Source of the DNA: Micromonospora sp. WMMD1102
GTDB taxonomy: Bacteria > Actinomycetota > Actinomycetes > Mycobacteriales > Micromonosporaceae
Assembly (NCBI RefSeq): GCF_029626265.1
Contig: NZ_JARUBN010000001.1
Coordinates: 1,550,001-1,614,000 of the forward strand
Direction: 5' to 3'
DNA length: 64,000 bases
Shown: positions 44,565 through 53,001 of the stretch, piece by piece
Layout of the letters: the number at the start of each line of letters is the position of its first letter
Numbering within the stretch: the first letter of the stretch is position 1
Notes under the pieces: model-generated
Told to the model about the DNA's origin: nothing
Database searches by the model: none
The model's input: the letters and a program-made list of their open reading frames with translations, nothing else
Position numbers and translations under genes: made by a program

Positions 44565-46805
44565 TCAGCGCCCGAGCCGGTCGAGGATCCGCGCCGCGAC
44601 CTCGCAGGTGTCGCCGTCGGGCTCGGCGGAGTAGCCGCCCAGGGCGTCCCGCCAGGATTCCTCGTGCGCGACGATGCGATCCCGCAGCACGCCGACGTCC
44701 GGCTCCCGTCCGGCCCGTGCCGCCTCGGCCAGCCAGCTGCCCCACAACTCCCAGCGGGGCAGGTAGTAATCCCGGACGAGGCCGGACCAGTGGCGTCCGG
44801 AATAGTCGTGCAGCCCGCTCGACTGGTGTCCCCAGACCGAGACGAGGCTGCGGGCGTCCCGCTCCATCACGTCCGCCTCGGCCGGGGAGTCACCCCAGGC
44901 GCGGGCGGCGGCGATCCACTGCCCGACCCTGGAATCCGCCCGGGTGCCGGCGAGTTCGTCGAGGTCGAGCAGGTCGCTCCGGAGCCGGGCGAGATGCGCC
45001 AGGATCGCCGCCGGATCCCGCTCGGCGAAGGCCGCCACGATGCCGCGGATGTGCACCCGGGCGCCCTGGGCCAGCACGTGGCCGACCAGTTCGGCGACGT
45101 CGCGTTCCAGCGGATCCCGGACGGTCACCTCGGCCGCCCGCCGCAGCAGCAGCCGCGCGGCCTGGGCGATCCGGGGCAGGGCGCCGAGCACCAGCGGGTC
45201 GTTCTCCGCGTCGATGTTCGCCGACGGCCGTACCACCTCCGCGTCGCCGTCCGCCAGCTCCGGTGGTGACTCGGCGTCCTGCGGGACGAATTGTGGCTCG
45301 GCGTCCTGCGGGACGAATTGTGGCTCGGCGTCCTGCGGGACGAATTCGCCGGCGAGGCGCTGCGCCGCGAAGGGGGTGCCGACCCCCCAGGGGCGGGCGA
45401 TGACCGGAGACGGGATGGAACGGGTACGCCCCGGCCCGTAAAGCGTGTCGGCCAGGATCCGCCACGCCCGTACGACGTCGTCGTGCGCGGTCGCGTAGCG
45501 CTGCCGGGCGAACGCGTCGAGCCACTCGGAAACCAGCGGTACGCCCCAGGCGAGGTCGGTGGCCAACTCGTAGAAGACGGTGTTGTTCTCGATCGCCTCC
45601 GGGGCCAGCCCGATGCCGACCAACCCGGACGGCCGGCGCTGCCGCAGCTCGTCGACGTCCCGGGCCAGCCCATGCAGGTCGCCGAAGAGCGCGAAACGGC
45701 CGCCGAAGTTGTGGATCGCGCACCAGATCCAGCGCCGCCCGTACATGCCGTCCCGGCGCCACATCGGGGCGTACTCGCCCCAGAGGTCGAGCAGCAGCAG
45801 CCGCTCGGCCGGTATGTCGGAGAGGAACGCGCGTACCCGGTCCGGCGTCCAGAACTCGCGCTGGTAGTGGAACGGCCAGCCGGCCAGTACCCAGACCGCC
45901 TCGGGATCGCGTTCCGCCATCGTCCGGTAGACCGCCCGACCCATCGACGCCAGATAGCCGGGCTCGCCACTCGGCGGCACGGACTCGACGAACGGGTCGA
46001 CGGCGTAGTGGTGGTCGGTGCCGAACAGTTCGCGTTGGATGCCCAGGAACTCGGCGGCGAGCCGCGCGAACCGCGGGCTTTCCGGCCCGAGGATCGGCGT
46101 GCGCCAGCCCTGCCATTCGAGTTCACCGGCCGACGGGTCGGCGAGTTCCGGCGGCACGTGCCCGCCGAACGTCGGCAGCACCGGCGTCATGCCCAGCGCC
46201 CGCATCCGGGAAAGGATCCGGTGGGCCAACTCGACGTGCCGGCCGATCCAGGTCGCCGGCAGCGGTCCGCCGAACGAGTGGGTGTTGCCCATCCAGGTCC
46301 ACGGGAAATGTGCCGCGCTTCCGATCCACTCGTCGATCCGGGCCGGGGCGAGCCCGGCCCGCCGGTACAGCTCCGCCAGCACCGCCTCGTGCCCGACCTG
46401 CATGAGCGGATAAGTGACGCCGTGCAGCGCCATCCAGTCGATCTCCCGCTCCCAGCGGTCCCAGTCCCAGAACGCCGTCGAATACCCGTAGGTCACGGCG
46501 TTGAGGTGGTAGCGGATCGGGAACGGGGTGCCCAGCCGGGTCGGCGGGGCCGCCGGCCAGCAGGCCAGCGGCGGGTCGAGGCGCGGGCTGTCCCAGCTCA
46601 CCTGGCGGCCGGCGTACGCCTTCAGGTACTGCCCGAAGGCGGCGGCCGCGGCGACCGGGGCCGAGCCGCGCAGGGTGAGTTCGCCGTCCCGGCACTCGTA
46701 CCCGGCGACCGCGCTGCCGTCGTCGGCGGCCGGGATCCGCTCCACCCGTACCCGGTCGGCGCTGCCGGTGACGCGCACCAGCAGCTCCCGGAGAAGGCCC
46801 CGCAT
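44565..46805 (-). CDS. GH89 alpha-N-acetylglucosaminidase
   Basis: The 746-residue enzyme resembles human NAGLU (743 residues) and removes terminal alpha-linked GlcNAc. Shared blocks are YHLNAVTYGYSTAFWDWDRWE, FPWTWMGNTHSFGGPLP, DPFVESVPPSGEPGYL and GIGLAPEAIENNTVFYEL; the Glu in the last two match the catalytic pair known for NAGLU. WIWCAIHNFGG is also conserved. An in-frame repeat of FVPQDAEPQ (three copies) interrupts the helical C-terminal part. No signal peptide is seen, so it probably acts on imported oligosaccharide. It starts two bases after the dehydrogenase stop with GAGGAG upstream, as the last gene of the transport operon. Confidence 0.94.
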   Translation of the reverse strand: MRGLLRELLVRVTGSADRVRVERIPAADDGSAVAGYECRDGELTLRGSAPVAAAAAFGQYLKAYAGRQVSWDSPRLDPPLACWPAAPPTRLGTPFPIRYHLNAVTYGYSTAFWDWDRWEREIDWMALHGVTYPLMQVGHEAVLAELYRRAGLAPARIDEWIGSAAHFPWTWMGNTHSFGGPLPATWIGRHVELAHRILSRMRALGMTPVLPTFGGHVPPELADPSAGELEWQGWRTPILGPESPRFARLAAEFLGIQRELFGTDHHYAVDPFVESVPPSGEPGYLASMGRAVYRTMAERDPEAVWVLAGWPFHYQREFWTPDRVRAFLSDIPAERLLLLDLWGEYAPMWRRDGMYGRRWIWCAIHNFGGRFALFGDLHGLARDVDELRQRRPSGLVGIGLAPEAIENNTVFYELATDLAWGVPLVSEWLDAFARQRYATAHDDVVRAWRILADTLYGPGRTRSIPSPVIARPWGVGTPFAAQRLAGEFVPQDAEPQFVPQDAEPQFVPQDAESPPELADGDAEVVRPSANIDAENDPLVLGALPRIAQAARLLLRRAAEVTVRDPLERDVAELVGHVLAQGARVHIRGIVAAFAERDPAAILAHLARLRSDLLDLDELAGTRADSRVGQWIAAARAWGDSPAEADVMERDARSLVSVWGHQSSGLHDYSGRHWSGLVRDYYLPRWELWGSWLAEAARAGREPDVGVLRDRIVAHEESWRDALGGYSAEPDGDTCEVAARILDRLGR
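45270..45350. repeat. Three 27-bp in-frame repeats inside the GH89 gene
   Basis: CTCGGCGTCCTGCGGGACGA and seven further bases recur at 45270, 45297 and 45324. On the coding strand they give FVPQDAEPQ three times, probably a flexible surface loop. The copies are nearly identical, which suggests recent expansion. Confidence 0.92.
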
Positions 46806-46807
46806 CG

Positions 46808-48208
46808 CTACAGCTCCTCCACCGTGCGGTTGCGCCGCGACCGTTCGGCGGCGAACGCGATGAGGTGGCTCTCCAGGCTCTCCGCCAGCGAACTCGGGGC
46901 GTCCCCGAGGTCGTCGCCGTGCAGCCGGTGCCGGACCCGCCGCACGAAGTCGGTCATCAGCCCGGAGTCTCCGCCGCCGTGCCCGGTGAAGGCCTCGGTG
47001 ACCTCCTCGGTGATCCCGCGGGCGCCGGCGCCGACCTCCAGCGTCGGGTTGGCCCTGCGCCCGTCCACCTGGGGTGGTGTCTCCAGGAACGGCGCGACCT
47101 CGATCCGTCCGGAGCGCATGTCGGCGGTGATCTGCCCGTGGCTGCCCATCAGCACCAGGGTGCGGGTGTTCTGGGCGGTGAACGCGGAGACCACCAGCGA
47201 CGCCGTGACGCCGTTGCCGAACAGCAGCGTCGACGTCTGGTGGTCCACGACGTCGTTGTCCATCCGATAGACGCACCGCCCGTAGTCGGTCGTCCGCAGT
47301 GCGTGGCGCCGGCCGGCGACGCTGGTGTCGTTCGTGATGACCGTCACCGGCGGGCCGTTGACGGTGGCGAGCTGGTCGACGTAGAGCCGTTCGGCGTTGT
47401 ACGGGCAGGTGTCGGCGGCGGCGCAGCCGTCGATGCAGCGTTCCGTCGATCCCTTCGGGGCGTGCTCGGCCCGGAAGTGCCGGCGTTCGCCGAACGACGC
47501 GACCGCCACGCACGGCGCGCCGACCAGCCACCGGAGGATGTCGATGTCGTGGCACGCCTTCGCCAGCAGCATGGGGCTCGACAGGTCGGTGCGGTGCCAG
47601 TTGCCGCGTACGTAGCTGTGCGCGAAATGCCAGTAGGCGACGTTCTCGATGTGGGAGATGCCCTGTAACTGGCCGATGCGTCCCTCGTCGAGCAGCCTGC
47701 GGAGCGTACGGAAGAACGGGGTGTACCGGAGTACGTGGGCGACGGTGACCGTGCCGCTGCTGCGCTGGGCCGCGACGGTTAGCCGTTGCACCTCCTCCTG
47801 CGTCGGCGCGATCGGCTTCTCCAGCAGGACGTGCCGTCCCAGCTCAAGGGCGCGGAGCGTGGGTTCCACGTGGTCGCGGTCCGGTGTCGCGACGATGACG
47901 CCGTCCCACGGTCCGGGCGCCGCGAGCGCCTGCCGCCAGTCGGTGAACCGTCCCGAGTCCGGGACGGCGTGGGTGTCGCCCAGCCGGTGGCGGCGCTCCG
48001 GGTCGGGGTCGGCGACCGCGACGACCTGGGCCTCGTCCGGGTGCTCCAGGCACCACCGCGCGTACGCGTGCGCGCCCCTCCCTCCCGCGCCGAGCACGAG
48101 CAGTCGTAACGGACGTGTGCCGGATGGCGCCGGGCCTGTCACGTCGATCATCCTTTCTGGGGTCACCAACATCCTGTCGGGGCTCACCGACGTCCTTTCC
48201 GGGCTCAC
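46808..48208 (-). CDS. Gfo/Idh/MocA family NAD(P)-dependent sugar oxidoreductase
   Basis: The Rossmann motif LRLLVLGAGGRGAHAYARWC and the EKPIAPTQEEV block (family consensus EKP) identify a sugar dehydrogenase or epimerase-type enzyme. YWHFAHSYVRGNWHR and a Cys-rich STERCIDGCAAADTCPYNAE segment follow; the latter could bind metal. The GTG at 48208 overlaps the permease stop (GTGA) and gives 466 residues. Its first 21 codons are three copies of a 7-residue repeat, each with a possible ribosome site and start, so 48187, 48166 or 48151 are possible starts. It is encoded between the permease and GH89 genes, so it likely processes the imported sugar. Confidence 0.88.
   Translation of the reverse strand: MSPERTSVSPDRMLVTPERMIDVTGPAPSGTRPLRLLVLGAGGRGAHAYARWCLEHPDEAQVVAVADPDPERRHRLGDTHAVPDSGRFTDWRQALAAPGPWDGVIVATPDRDHVEPTLRALELGRHVLLEKPIAPTQEEVQRLTVAAQRSSGTVTVAHVLRYTPFFRTLRRLLDEGRIGQLQGISHIENVAYWHFAHSYVRGNWHRTDLSSPMLLAKACHDIDILRWLVGAPCVAVASFGERRHFRAEHAPKGSTERCIDGCAAADTCPYNAERLYVDQLATVNGPPVTVITNDTSVAGRRHALRTTDYGRCVYRMDNDVVDHQTSTLLFGNGVTASLVVSAFTAQNTRTLVLMGSHGQITADMRSGRIEVAPFLETPPQVDGRRANPTLEVGAGARGITEEVTEAFTGHGGGDSGLMTDFVRRVRHRLHGDDLGDAPSSLAESLESHLIAFAAERSRRNRTVEEL
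48146..48208 (-). repeat. Three 21-bp repeats at the permease-dehydrogenase junction
   Basis: On the minus strand GTGAGCCCGGAAAGGACGTC and relatives recur at 48208, 48187 and 48166. Each unit has a GTG, a GAAAGG or GACAGG purine stretch and, in copies two and three, an ATG. They encode MSPERTS-VSPDRML-VTPERMI. Confidence 0.8.
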
Positions 48209-49065
48209 CGGTCCGCTCCCGAGGTCAGGCCGGCGACGATGTAGCGCTGGGCGAGGAAGAAGATGACGATGACCGGCACGGTCACCGCGATGGAGCCGGC
48301 CAGGAGCACGGTCACCGGCACCTGGAAGTCGGTGAGCTGGGAGAGGCCGAGCGGCGCGGTCCACAGCGAACGGTCCTGGACGAGGAAGAGCAGCGCGTAG
48401 AAGTACTCGTTCCACGCGATCATGAAGACGTAGATGGCGGTTGCGACGACGCCGGGCAGGGCGATCGGCAGCACCACCTTGCGCAGCATCATCGGCAGCG
48501 AGCAGCCGTCGAGCAGGGCCGCCTCCTCGACGCTCTCCGGCAGGGCGAGGAAGTAGTTGCGCATCATGTACAGCGCGACCGGGACGGTGGCGGCGACGTA
48601 GATGACGAGCAGCCCGACGAGCGACCCGGTCAGCCCCAGCCGGCTCAGGATGACGAACTTCGGTACCGCGAGCACGATGCCCGGAAACAGGTAGACGCCG
48701 AGGATGATCGCGCTGGTGACGCGGCGGCCCCGATAGCGGAGCCGGGCGACGGCGTACGCCCCGAAGATGCACGCGACGATCGACACGACGACGGTGGCGA
48801 GGGCGACCAGCAGGGAGTTGAGCACGAACCGGCCCAGCCCGAATCCTCCGGCCGACTCGTCCTTCATCGCCGCGACGTAACTGGACAGGTCGATCTCGCC
48901 CAGCCCGGGAACGATGTCGAGCGGGTCCAGCAGGGCGGCGGAGTACGGGCGCAGCGACAGCAGTACCCCGTAGAGGACCGGTCCGACGCTGCATGCGAGG
49001 GCCACCACGATGAACGTCCACCGCAGGACGGTGGCCGGACGTGACGGCCGCATCGGTGAACTCAC
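48205..49065 (-). CDS. Carbohydrate ABC transporter permease (MalG type)
   Basis: The 286-residue inner-membrane protein has six predicted helices and the cytoplasmic EAA loop EEAALLDGCSLPMMLRKVVLP that docks the ATPase. It begins (GTG)SSPMRPSRPATVLRWTFIV. GAGGAGGC six bases upstream supports the start, which also overlaps the stop of the 36-residue micro-ORF. It pairs with the MalF-type permease encoded just upstream. No ATPase gene is in the cluster, so a shared multiple-sugar ATPase (MsiK-like) encoded elsewhere is likely. Confidence 0.95.
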   Translation of the reverse strand: MSSPMRPSRPATVLRWTFIVVALACSVGPVLYGVLLSLRPYSAALLDPLDIVPGLGEIDLSSYVAAMKDESAGGFGLGRFVLNSLLVALATVVVSIVACIFGAYAVARLRYRGRRVTSAIILGVYLFPGIVLAVPKFVILSRLGLTGSLVGLLVIYVAATVPVALYMMRNYFLALPESVEEAALLDGCSLPMMLRKVVLPIALPGVVATAIYVFMIAWNEYFYALLFLVQDRSLWTAPLGLSQLTDFQVPVTVLLAGSIAVTVPVIVIFFLAQRYIVAGLTSGADR

Positions 49066-49172
49066 CGGTTGCCTCCTCGGTTCGTGGCCGTGCCGCGGGG
49101 CCGCGCCGTGCCGCCGGTGTGCACGTCGACTCCGTCGCCGGTGTGCATCTCGACTCCGTCACCGGTGTTCAC
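49062..49172 (-). CDS. Bridging micro-ORF, 36 residues, between the two permeases
   Basis: GTG at 49172 overlaps the MalF-type stop (GTGA) and TGA at 49062-49064 overlaps the MalG-type GTG start (GTGA), so the ORF fills the gap exactly. It would encode MNTGDGVEMHTGDGVDVHTG plus 16 residues rich in Arg/Gly/Thr, with a repeated TGDGVxxH octapeptide. The last codons include the GAGGAGGC that serves the next gene. This is the longest of the four bridging ORFs. Confidence 0.38.
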   Translation of the reverse strand: MNTGDGVEMHTGDGVDVHTGGTARPRGTATNRGGNR

Positions 49173-49185
49173 ATCGGCTCCTTGC
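49114..49185. repeat. Three 24-bp repeats in the inter-permease gap
   Basis: CCGGTGTGCACGTCGACTCC and four more bases recur at 49114, 49138 and 49162, the last more diverged and running into the MalF-type gene. They produce the octapeptide repeat of the micro-ORF. Confidence 0.85.
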
Positions 49186-50128
49186 GCCGGGACAGCAGCA
49201 GGTAGCCGGCGAGCAGCACGCTCAGGATCAGCGACATCAGCAGCCCGTACGCCGCGGCGCCGCCGATGTCGGCCCTGGTGACCAACTCCGTGTAGACCTT
49301 GATCGCCATGACCTGGGTGCCACCGGCACCCTCGGTCAACAGGTAGACGTCGTTGAAGTTCTGGAACGACCAGATGAAGCGCAGCAGCGCCAGGAGCAGG
49401 ATGACCCCCCGCAGTTGGGGGAGGACGAGGTGGCGCAGGCTCTGCCCGCCGGAGGCCCCGTCCAGCGCGCCGGCCTCCTCGATCTCGCCCGGCACGCTCT
49501 GCAGCCGGGCGGTGATGAACAGGAAGGCGAGCGGGAAGGACTTCCAGATCTCGAAACAGATGACGACGAGCAGCGACACCGGCACCGGTACCCCGGCCAG
49601 CTCCGCGGACGTGGTGCTGAGGAAACCGATCGGAGTCTGCCAGCCCAGGTACTCCTGGCCCACCGCGTTGACGATGCCGTACTGCGGGTTGAGCATGGTG
49701 CGCCAGATCGTCGCCGCCGCGATGACCGGCAGCACGTACGGCACCAGCAGCAGCGCCCGGACCAGCCCGCGTCCCCGGAACGGGCGCCGTAGCGCGAGGG
49801 CGAGGGCCAGGCCGACCCCGATGGATCCGACCGTGGTCAGACCGGCGTAGGCGATCGTGGTCCAGAGCGCGTCCCAGAACGCCTCCGACCGCGCCGCGTC
49901 CCTGAAGTTGTCGAGGCTCCACTCGATGGTGGACGGCGACAACCTCGGGATGTCGACCAGCCGGGTGTCCGAGAGGGCGAAGACCACGACCAGGACGAAC
50001 GGGAGCAGGACGACCAGGGTGACCAGCAGTAGCGACGGCCCGGTGAGGAGTTGGCCGTTGAGGTTCTCCCGCTGGGAGCGGCTCAGCCGCTCCCAACGGG
50101 CGAGGGTTCGAGCTGTCGGTGTCTTCAC
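49169..50128 (-). CDS. Carbohydrate ABC transporter permease (MalF type)
   Basis: The 319-residue membrane protein has six helices, a basic N-terminus (KTPTARTLARWERLSRSQREN) and the EAA motif IEEAGALDGASGGQSLRHLVLP. Its GTG start overlaps the stop of the binding-protein gene (GTGA, 50125-50128), indicating tight translational coupling. With the MalG-type subunit it forms the translocation pore of a CUT1-family sugar importer. Confidence 0.95.
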   Translation of the reverse strand: MKTPTARTLARWERLSRSQRENLNGQLLTGPSLLLVTLVVLLPFVLVVVFALSDTRLVDIPRLSPSTIEWSLDNFRDAARSEAFWDALWTTIAYAGLTTVGSIGVGLALALALRRPFRGRGLVRALLLVPYVLPVIAAATIWRTMLNPQYGIVNAVGQEYLGWQTPIGFLSTTSAELAGVPVPVSLLVVICFEIWKSFPLAFLFITARLQSVPGEIEEAGALDGASGGQSLRHLVLPQLRGVILLLALLRFIWSFQNFNDVYLLTEGAGGTQVMAIKVYTELVTRADIGGAAAYGLLMSLILSVLLAGYLLLSRRKEPM

Positions 50129-51501
50129 AGCTCGGCTTGAACCTTCTTGACCTCCTCGGCCATCGCCTTGGTCACCTCTGCGGGCGGGGTGCCGCCGTAG
50201 AGCCGCTCCAGGAACTGTGCGAGGGTGCCCTGCGTGGTGACCTCACCGGCCAGCGGGGAGTCCTTGGTCCCCATGCCCCACAGCCGGACGGCGTTCATGC
50301 CGTCCCGGATCGCGGTGACCATCTCCGGGCCGTACAGCTCGGCCACGGACTTCGTCCGCTGCGGGCCGATGCCGAGCTTGCCCCACGCGTCGAGGTAGGC
50401 GTTCGGCTCGGCGGCGGTGCCGTTACGCAGCGGGATCCGCCCCTCGGTCGCCGAGCCGAGCGTGTCGGCGTACCCCTCCTCCAGCACGAACTTGACGTAC
50501 TGCTGCGCCTCCGAGGTGTGGGCGCCCTCCGGGATGGCGTAGCCGAGCGTCGCACCGTACTGGGCCGGGTGGTTGCGGTCGAGCACCGTGATGAAGCCGG
50601 AGTTCTTCGCGAGGAACGCCGGGTCGTCCTTGCACTGCGGGCAGGTCGGCGGGTTCGCCGGGTCGAGGCCGGCCAGCTCGTCGAGGATGTGGGTCGAGAA
50701 GAGCAGCATCGAGGCACGCCCGGCGAGGTACGCCGCCCGCGCGCTGGTCACGTCGAAGTCCCCCTGCACGCTGGAGTCCCGCAGCGCCTTGAAGAGTTCG
50801 GCCGCCCGGGTGCACTCGGCCGAGTCGATCGTGACCGCGCCGTTGTCGACCAGTTCGCAGCCGGCACTCTGGAACATCGAGTAGATCGCCTCGGTGCCCG
50901 AGGCGGTGCCGGTCTGGGTGCCGAGGGCGATGCCGGTCACCCCGGTCGCCTTCATCCTGGTGGCGGCCTGCGCCACCTCCGTCAGGTTGGTGGGGACCTG
51001 GACCCCGGCGGCCTGGAGCAGGTCCTTGCGGTAGGCGAGCAGGTGCACCCAGCCGTCGCTCGGCACGGCGCCGACCTCGCCGTCGAGACCGAAGGCGGTC
51101 AGGGCGTTCTGGTTGAAGGTGCCGGCACCGAGGTCGTCGACGACCTGCTGCGCGGCCTTGGTGTCCAGCAGCCCCTGCGAGCGCCAGGCGGACGTCGACG
51201 TGGCACTGTGCAGGATCACGTCGGGTACGTCGCCGGAGGCGGCGCCGGTCACCAGGGACTGCCGCTGGTCGGCTTCGGCCAGCGGTACGACCTGTACGGC
51301 GATGCCGGTCTTCTCGGTGAACCGGGCCGCCACCTGCTGCTGCACCGCGACCCGTTCCGGGGTCGTCTGCGGCGTCCAGACGGTGATCTCGTTGCGGTCG
51401 CCCGCATCCGAATCACCGGAGTCGCCGCAGCCGGCGAGCAGTGTGAGCGCGGCCGTGGCGGCGACCGCCGCCACGTACCCGCGCCTGGTCCGCTGGGTCA
51501 T
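50125..51501 (-). CDS. Extracellular sugar-binding lipoprotein of the ABC importer
   Basis: The 458-residue CUT1-type solute-binding protein has a lipoprotein signal with lipobox LLAGC at Cys ~26, preceded by MTQRTRRGYVAAVAATAALT. The mature part starts GDSGDSDAGDRNEITVWTPQ and has the usual two-lobe fold with ENxxxxxxx-like sugar contacts not resolvable by eye. I prefer the ATG at 51501 because GAGGAG lies nine bases upstream; an ATG at 51510 directly abuts that site. Gene order suggests a ligand with terminal alpha-GlcNAc or a related amino sugar. Confidence 0.93.
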   Translation of the reverse strand: MTQRTRRGYVAAVAATAALTLLAGCGDSGDSDAGDRNEITVWTPQTTPERVAVQQQVAARFTEKTGIAVQVVPLAEADQRQSLVTGAASGDVPDVILHSATSTSAWRSQGLLDTKAAQQVVDDLGAGTFNQNALTAFGLDGEVGAVPSDGWVHLLAYRKDLLQAAGVQVPTNLTEVAQAATRMKATGVTGIALGTQTGTASGTEAIYSMFQSAGCELVDNGAVTIDSAECTRAAELFKALRDSSVQGDFDVTSARAAYLAGRASMLLFSTHILDELAGLDPANPPTCPQCKDDPAFLAKNSGFITVLDRNHPAQYGATLGYAIPEGAHTSEAQQYVKFVLEEGYADTLGSATEGRIPLRNGTAAEPNAYLDAWGKLGIGPQRTKSVAELYGPEMVTAIRDGMNAVRLWGMGTKDSPLAGEVTTQGTLAQFLERLYGGTPPAEVTKAMAEEVKKVQAEL

Positions 51502-51563
51502 ATGTGTCATCTCCTCGATATGCGTTGGGATCGGAGCTGGGTCGGCGGCAGAGCCCGGCCCGG

Positions 51564-52907
51564 TCAGGGCCGCTCGATGGCTTGGCGAACGGCCTGCCCC
51601 CGGGAGGTCGACGGCGGATGCACACCGAGCAGGGCGCCGATGGTGGCGGCCACGTCGACCAGACCGACGTCGTGCAGCGGGACACCGGCCCGGATCCCGG
51701 CGCCGGAGAGCACCAGCGGCACGTACGCCTCGGCCAGGCCGCCGTGCGAGCCGCGCGGCTTGCCGTCGGTGAGCGTGGAGAGGTGGTACGGCTCGATCGG
51801 CTCGACGACGAGGTCACCGAGCTTGTCGCTGGCCTTCATCCGGCGCAGGTCCCGCTCGTCGTAGACGGCCGCGATCCCAGGGACGGAACGGATGATCCTG
51901 GCGATGTTCCGGGCCTGCGCCGGTGTGTCGGCCCGGCCCCGGAGGGTGATGTCGGCGGTACGCGGCGCCGCCACGATGACGATCTCACTCGCCGGGTCCG
52001 GTGCACCACCGGAGGAGGAGATGACCTCGACCGTCAGGCCCGTCCCGGCGAGCCGGTCGACCACCTCGGGCAGCAGCGGGATGGTCCAGTCCCGGGCGCC
52101 GTGGTCGGCGGTGACGACGAATGCGGTCTCGTCCAGGATGCCCGCCTCCCGGGCGGCGTCCCGGACCCGCCCGATCTGGGCGTCCACCCGGGCCAGCGCG
52201 GCCGGCAGGCCGGCGGCGGAGAACCCGTCGGAGTGCAGCACCGCGTCGACGTCGTCGCAGTAGACGGTGATCAGGTCCGGGATCCGCGCCGGGTCGACCA
52301 TCGTGCCCCCGGAGTCGACCGGCTCACCGTGCAGCAGCGCGATCGCCTGGTCGGCGCGGGTCTGGCAGTCTCCGCCCGGTTGGGTGTAGAGGGCGGCGGG
52401 GTCGCCGAAGGCGGCACCGTAGTTCTGCACGACGTACCACTGGAGGTAGGCGGCGGTGCGGTCCTGCCGCCGCAGCGACTGGGCGATCGTCTCGACACCG
52501 GGCTCGAGGTAGCGCTCCTGGGAGACGCCCCGATCGGTGTCCCGGCTGTAGTAGTAGCCGGTGTTCCGGTGGGTGATCGGGTACGTGCCGGTCGCTGTCG
52601 TCGCCCTCGACGAGTTCGAGTACGACGAGAAGGAGCCGCGCGCGACGCCGTACGAGCCCTCTTCGATCAGTGCCCGAAGGTTCGGCAGCTCCGCCACGCC
52701 GGCGTACCGGCCGGAGACGAACCGTGGGTCGAATCCGTCGAAGTCGAACAAAATTACCCGCTGCGCGGGCCGGGCCAGCGGCGTCGACGAGGGCGGCGGC
52801 GGGGTGGCGGGTGCCGGGCCTGGGGGTACCGTAACGGCCGCGAGCAGCGCGATCGTCGCCGCCGCGATTGTCCGGACCACGTGCCGCCGCCTGACCGGAA
52901 GCGCCAT
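51564..52907 (-). CDS. Secreted alkaline-phosphatase-fold phosphodiesterase/pyrophosphatase
   Basis: The 447-residue secreted protein has a signal peptide (VVRTIAAATIALLAAVTVP) and a nucleotide pyrophosphatase/phosphodiesterase-like domain. FDFDGFDPRF carries the first metal Asp, SYSNSSRATTATGTYP holds a nucleophile-type Ser/Thr, DLITVYCDDVD and VVTADHGARDW give further metal ligands, and GSHGG completes the set. GAGGAGA supports the ATG at 52907. The substrate is unknown; it may release a phosphate or phosphodiester cap from the glycan imported by the adjacent transporter. It is divergent from the Lrp-type regulator gene. Confidence 0.88.
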   Translation of the reverse strand: MALPVRRRHVVRTIAAATIALLAAVTVPPGPAPATPPPPSSTPLARPAQRVILFDFDGFDPRFVSGRYAGVAELPNLRALIEEGSYGVARGSFSSYSNSSRATTATGTYPITHRNTGYYYSRDTDRGVSQERYLEPGVETIAQSLRRQDRTAAYLQWYVVQNYGAAFGDPAALYTQPGGDCQTRADQAIALLHGEPVDSGGTMVDPARIPDLITVYCDDVDAVLHSDGFSAAGLPAALARVDAQIGRVRDAAREAGILDETAFVVTADHGARDWTIPLLPEVVDRLAGTGLTVEVISSSGGAPDPASEIVIVAAPRTADITLRGRADTPAQARNIARIIRSVPGIAAVYDERDLRRMKASDKLGDLVVEPIEPYHLSTLTDGKPRGSHGGLAEAYVPLVLSGAGIRAGVPLHDVGLVDVAATIGALLGVHPPSTSRGQAVRQAIERP

Positions 52908-53001
52908 TCGCTGTCTCCTCACCCCGGAAGAAGGTGAGCGCGAGTCTGCGGACCGGCGAGGTAGAGTGTCAACTTTTCCACGGCGAATGCAAGACTTCAG
53001 C

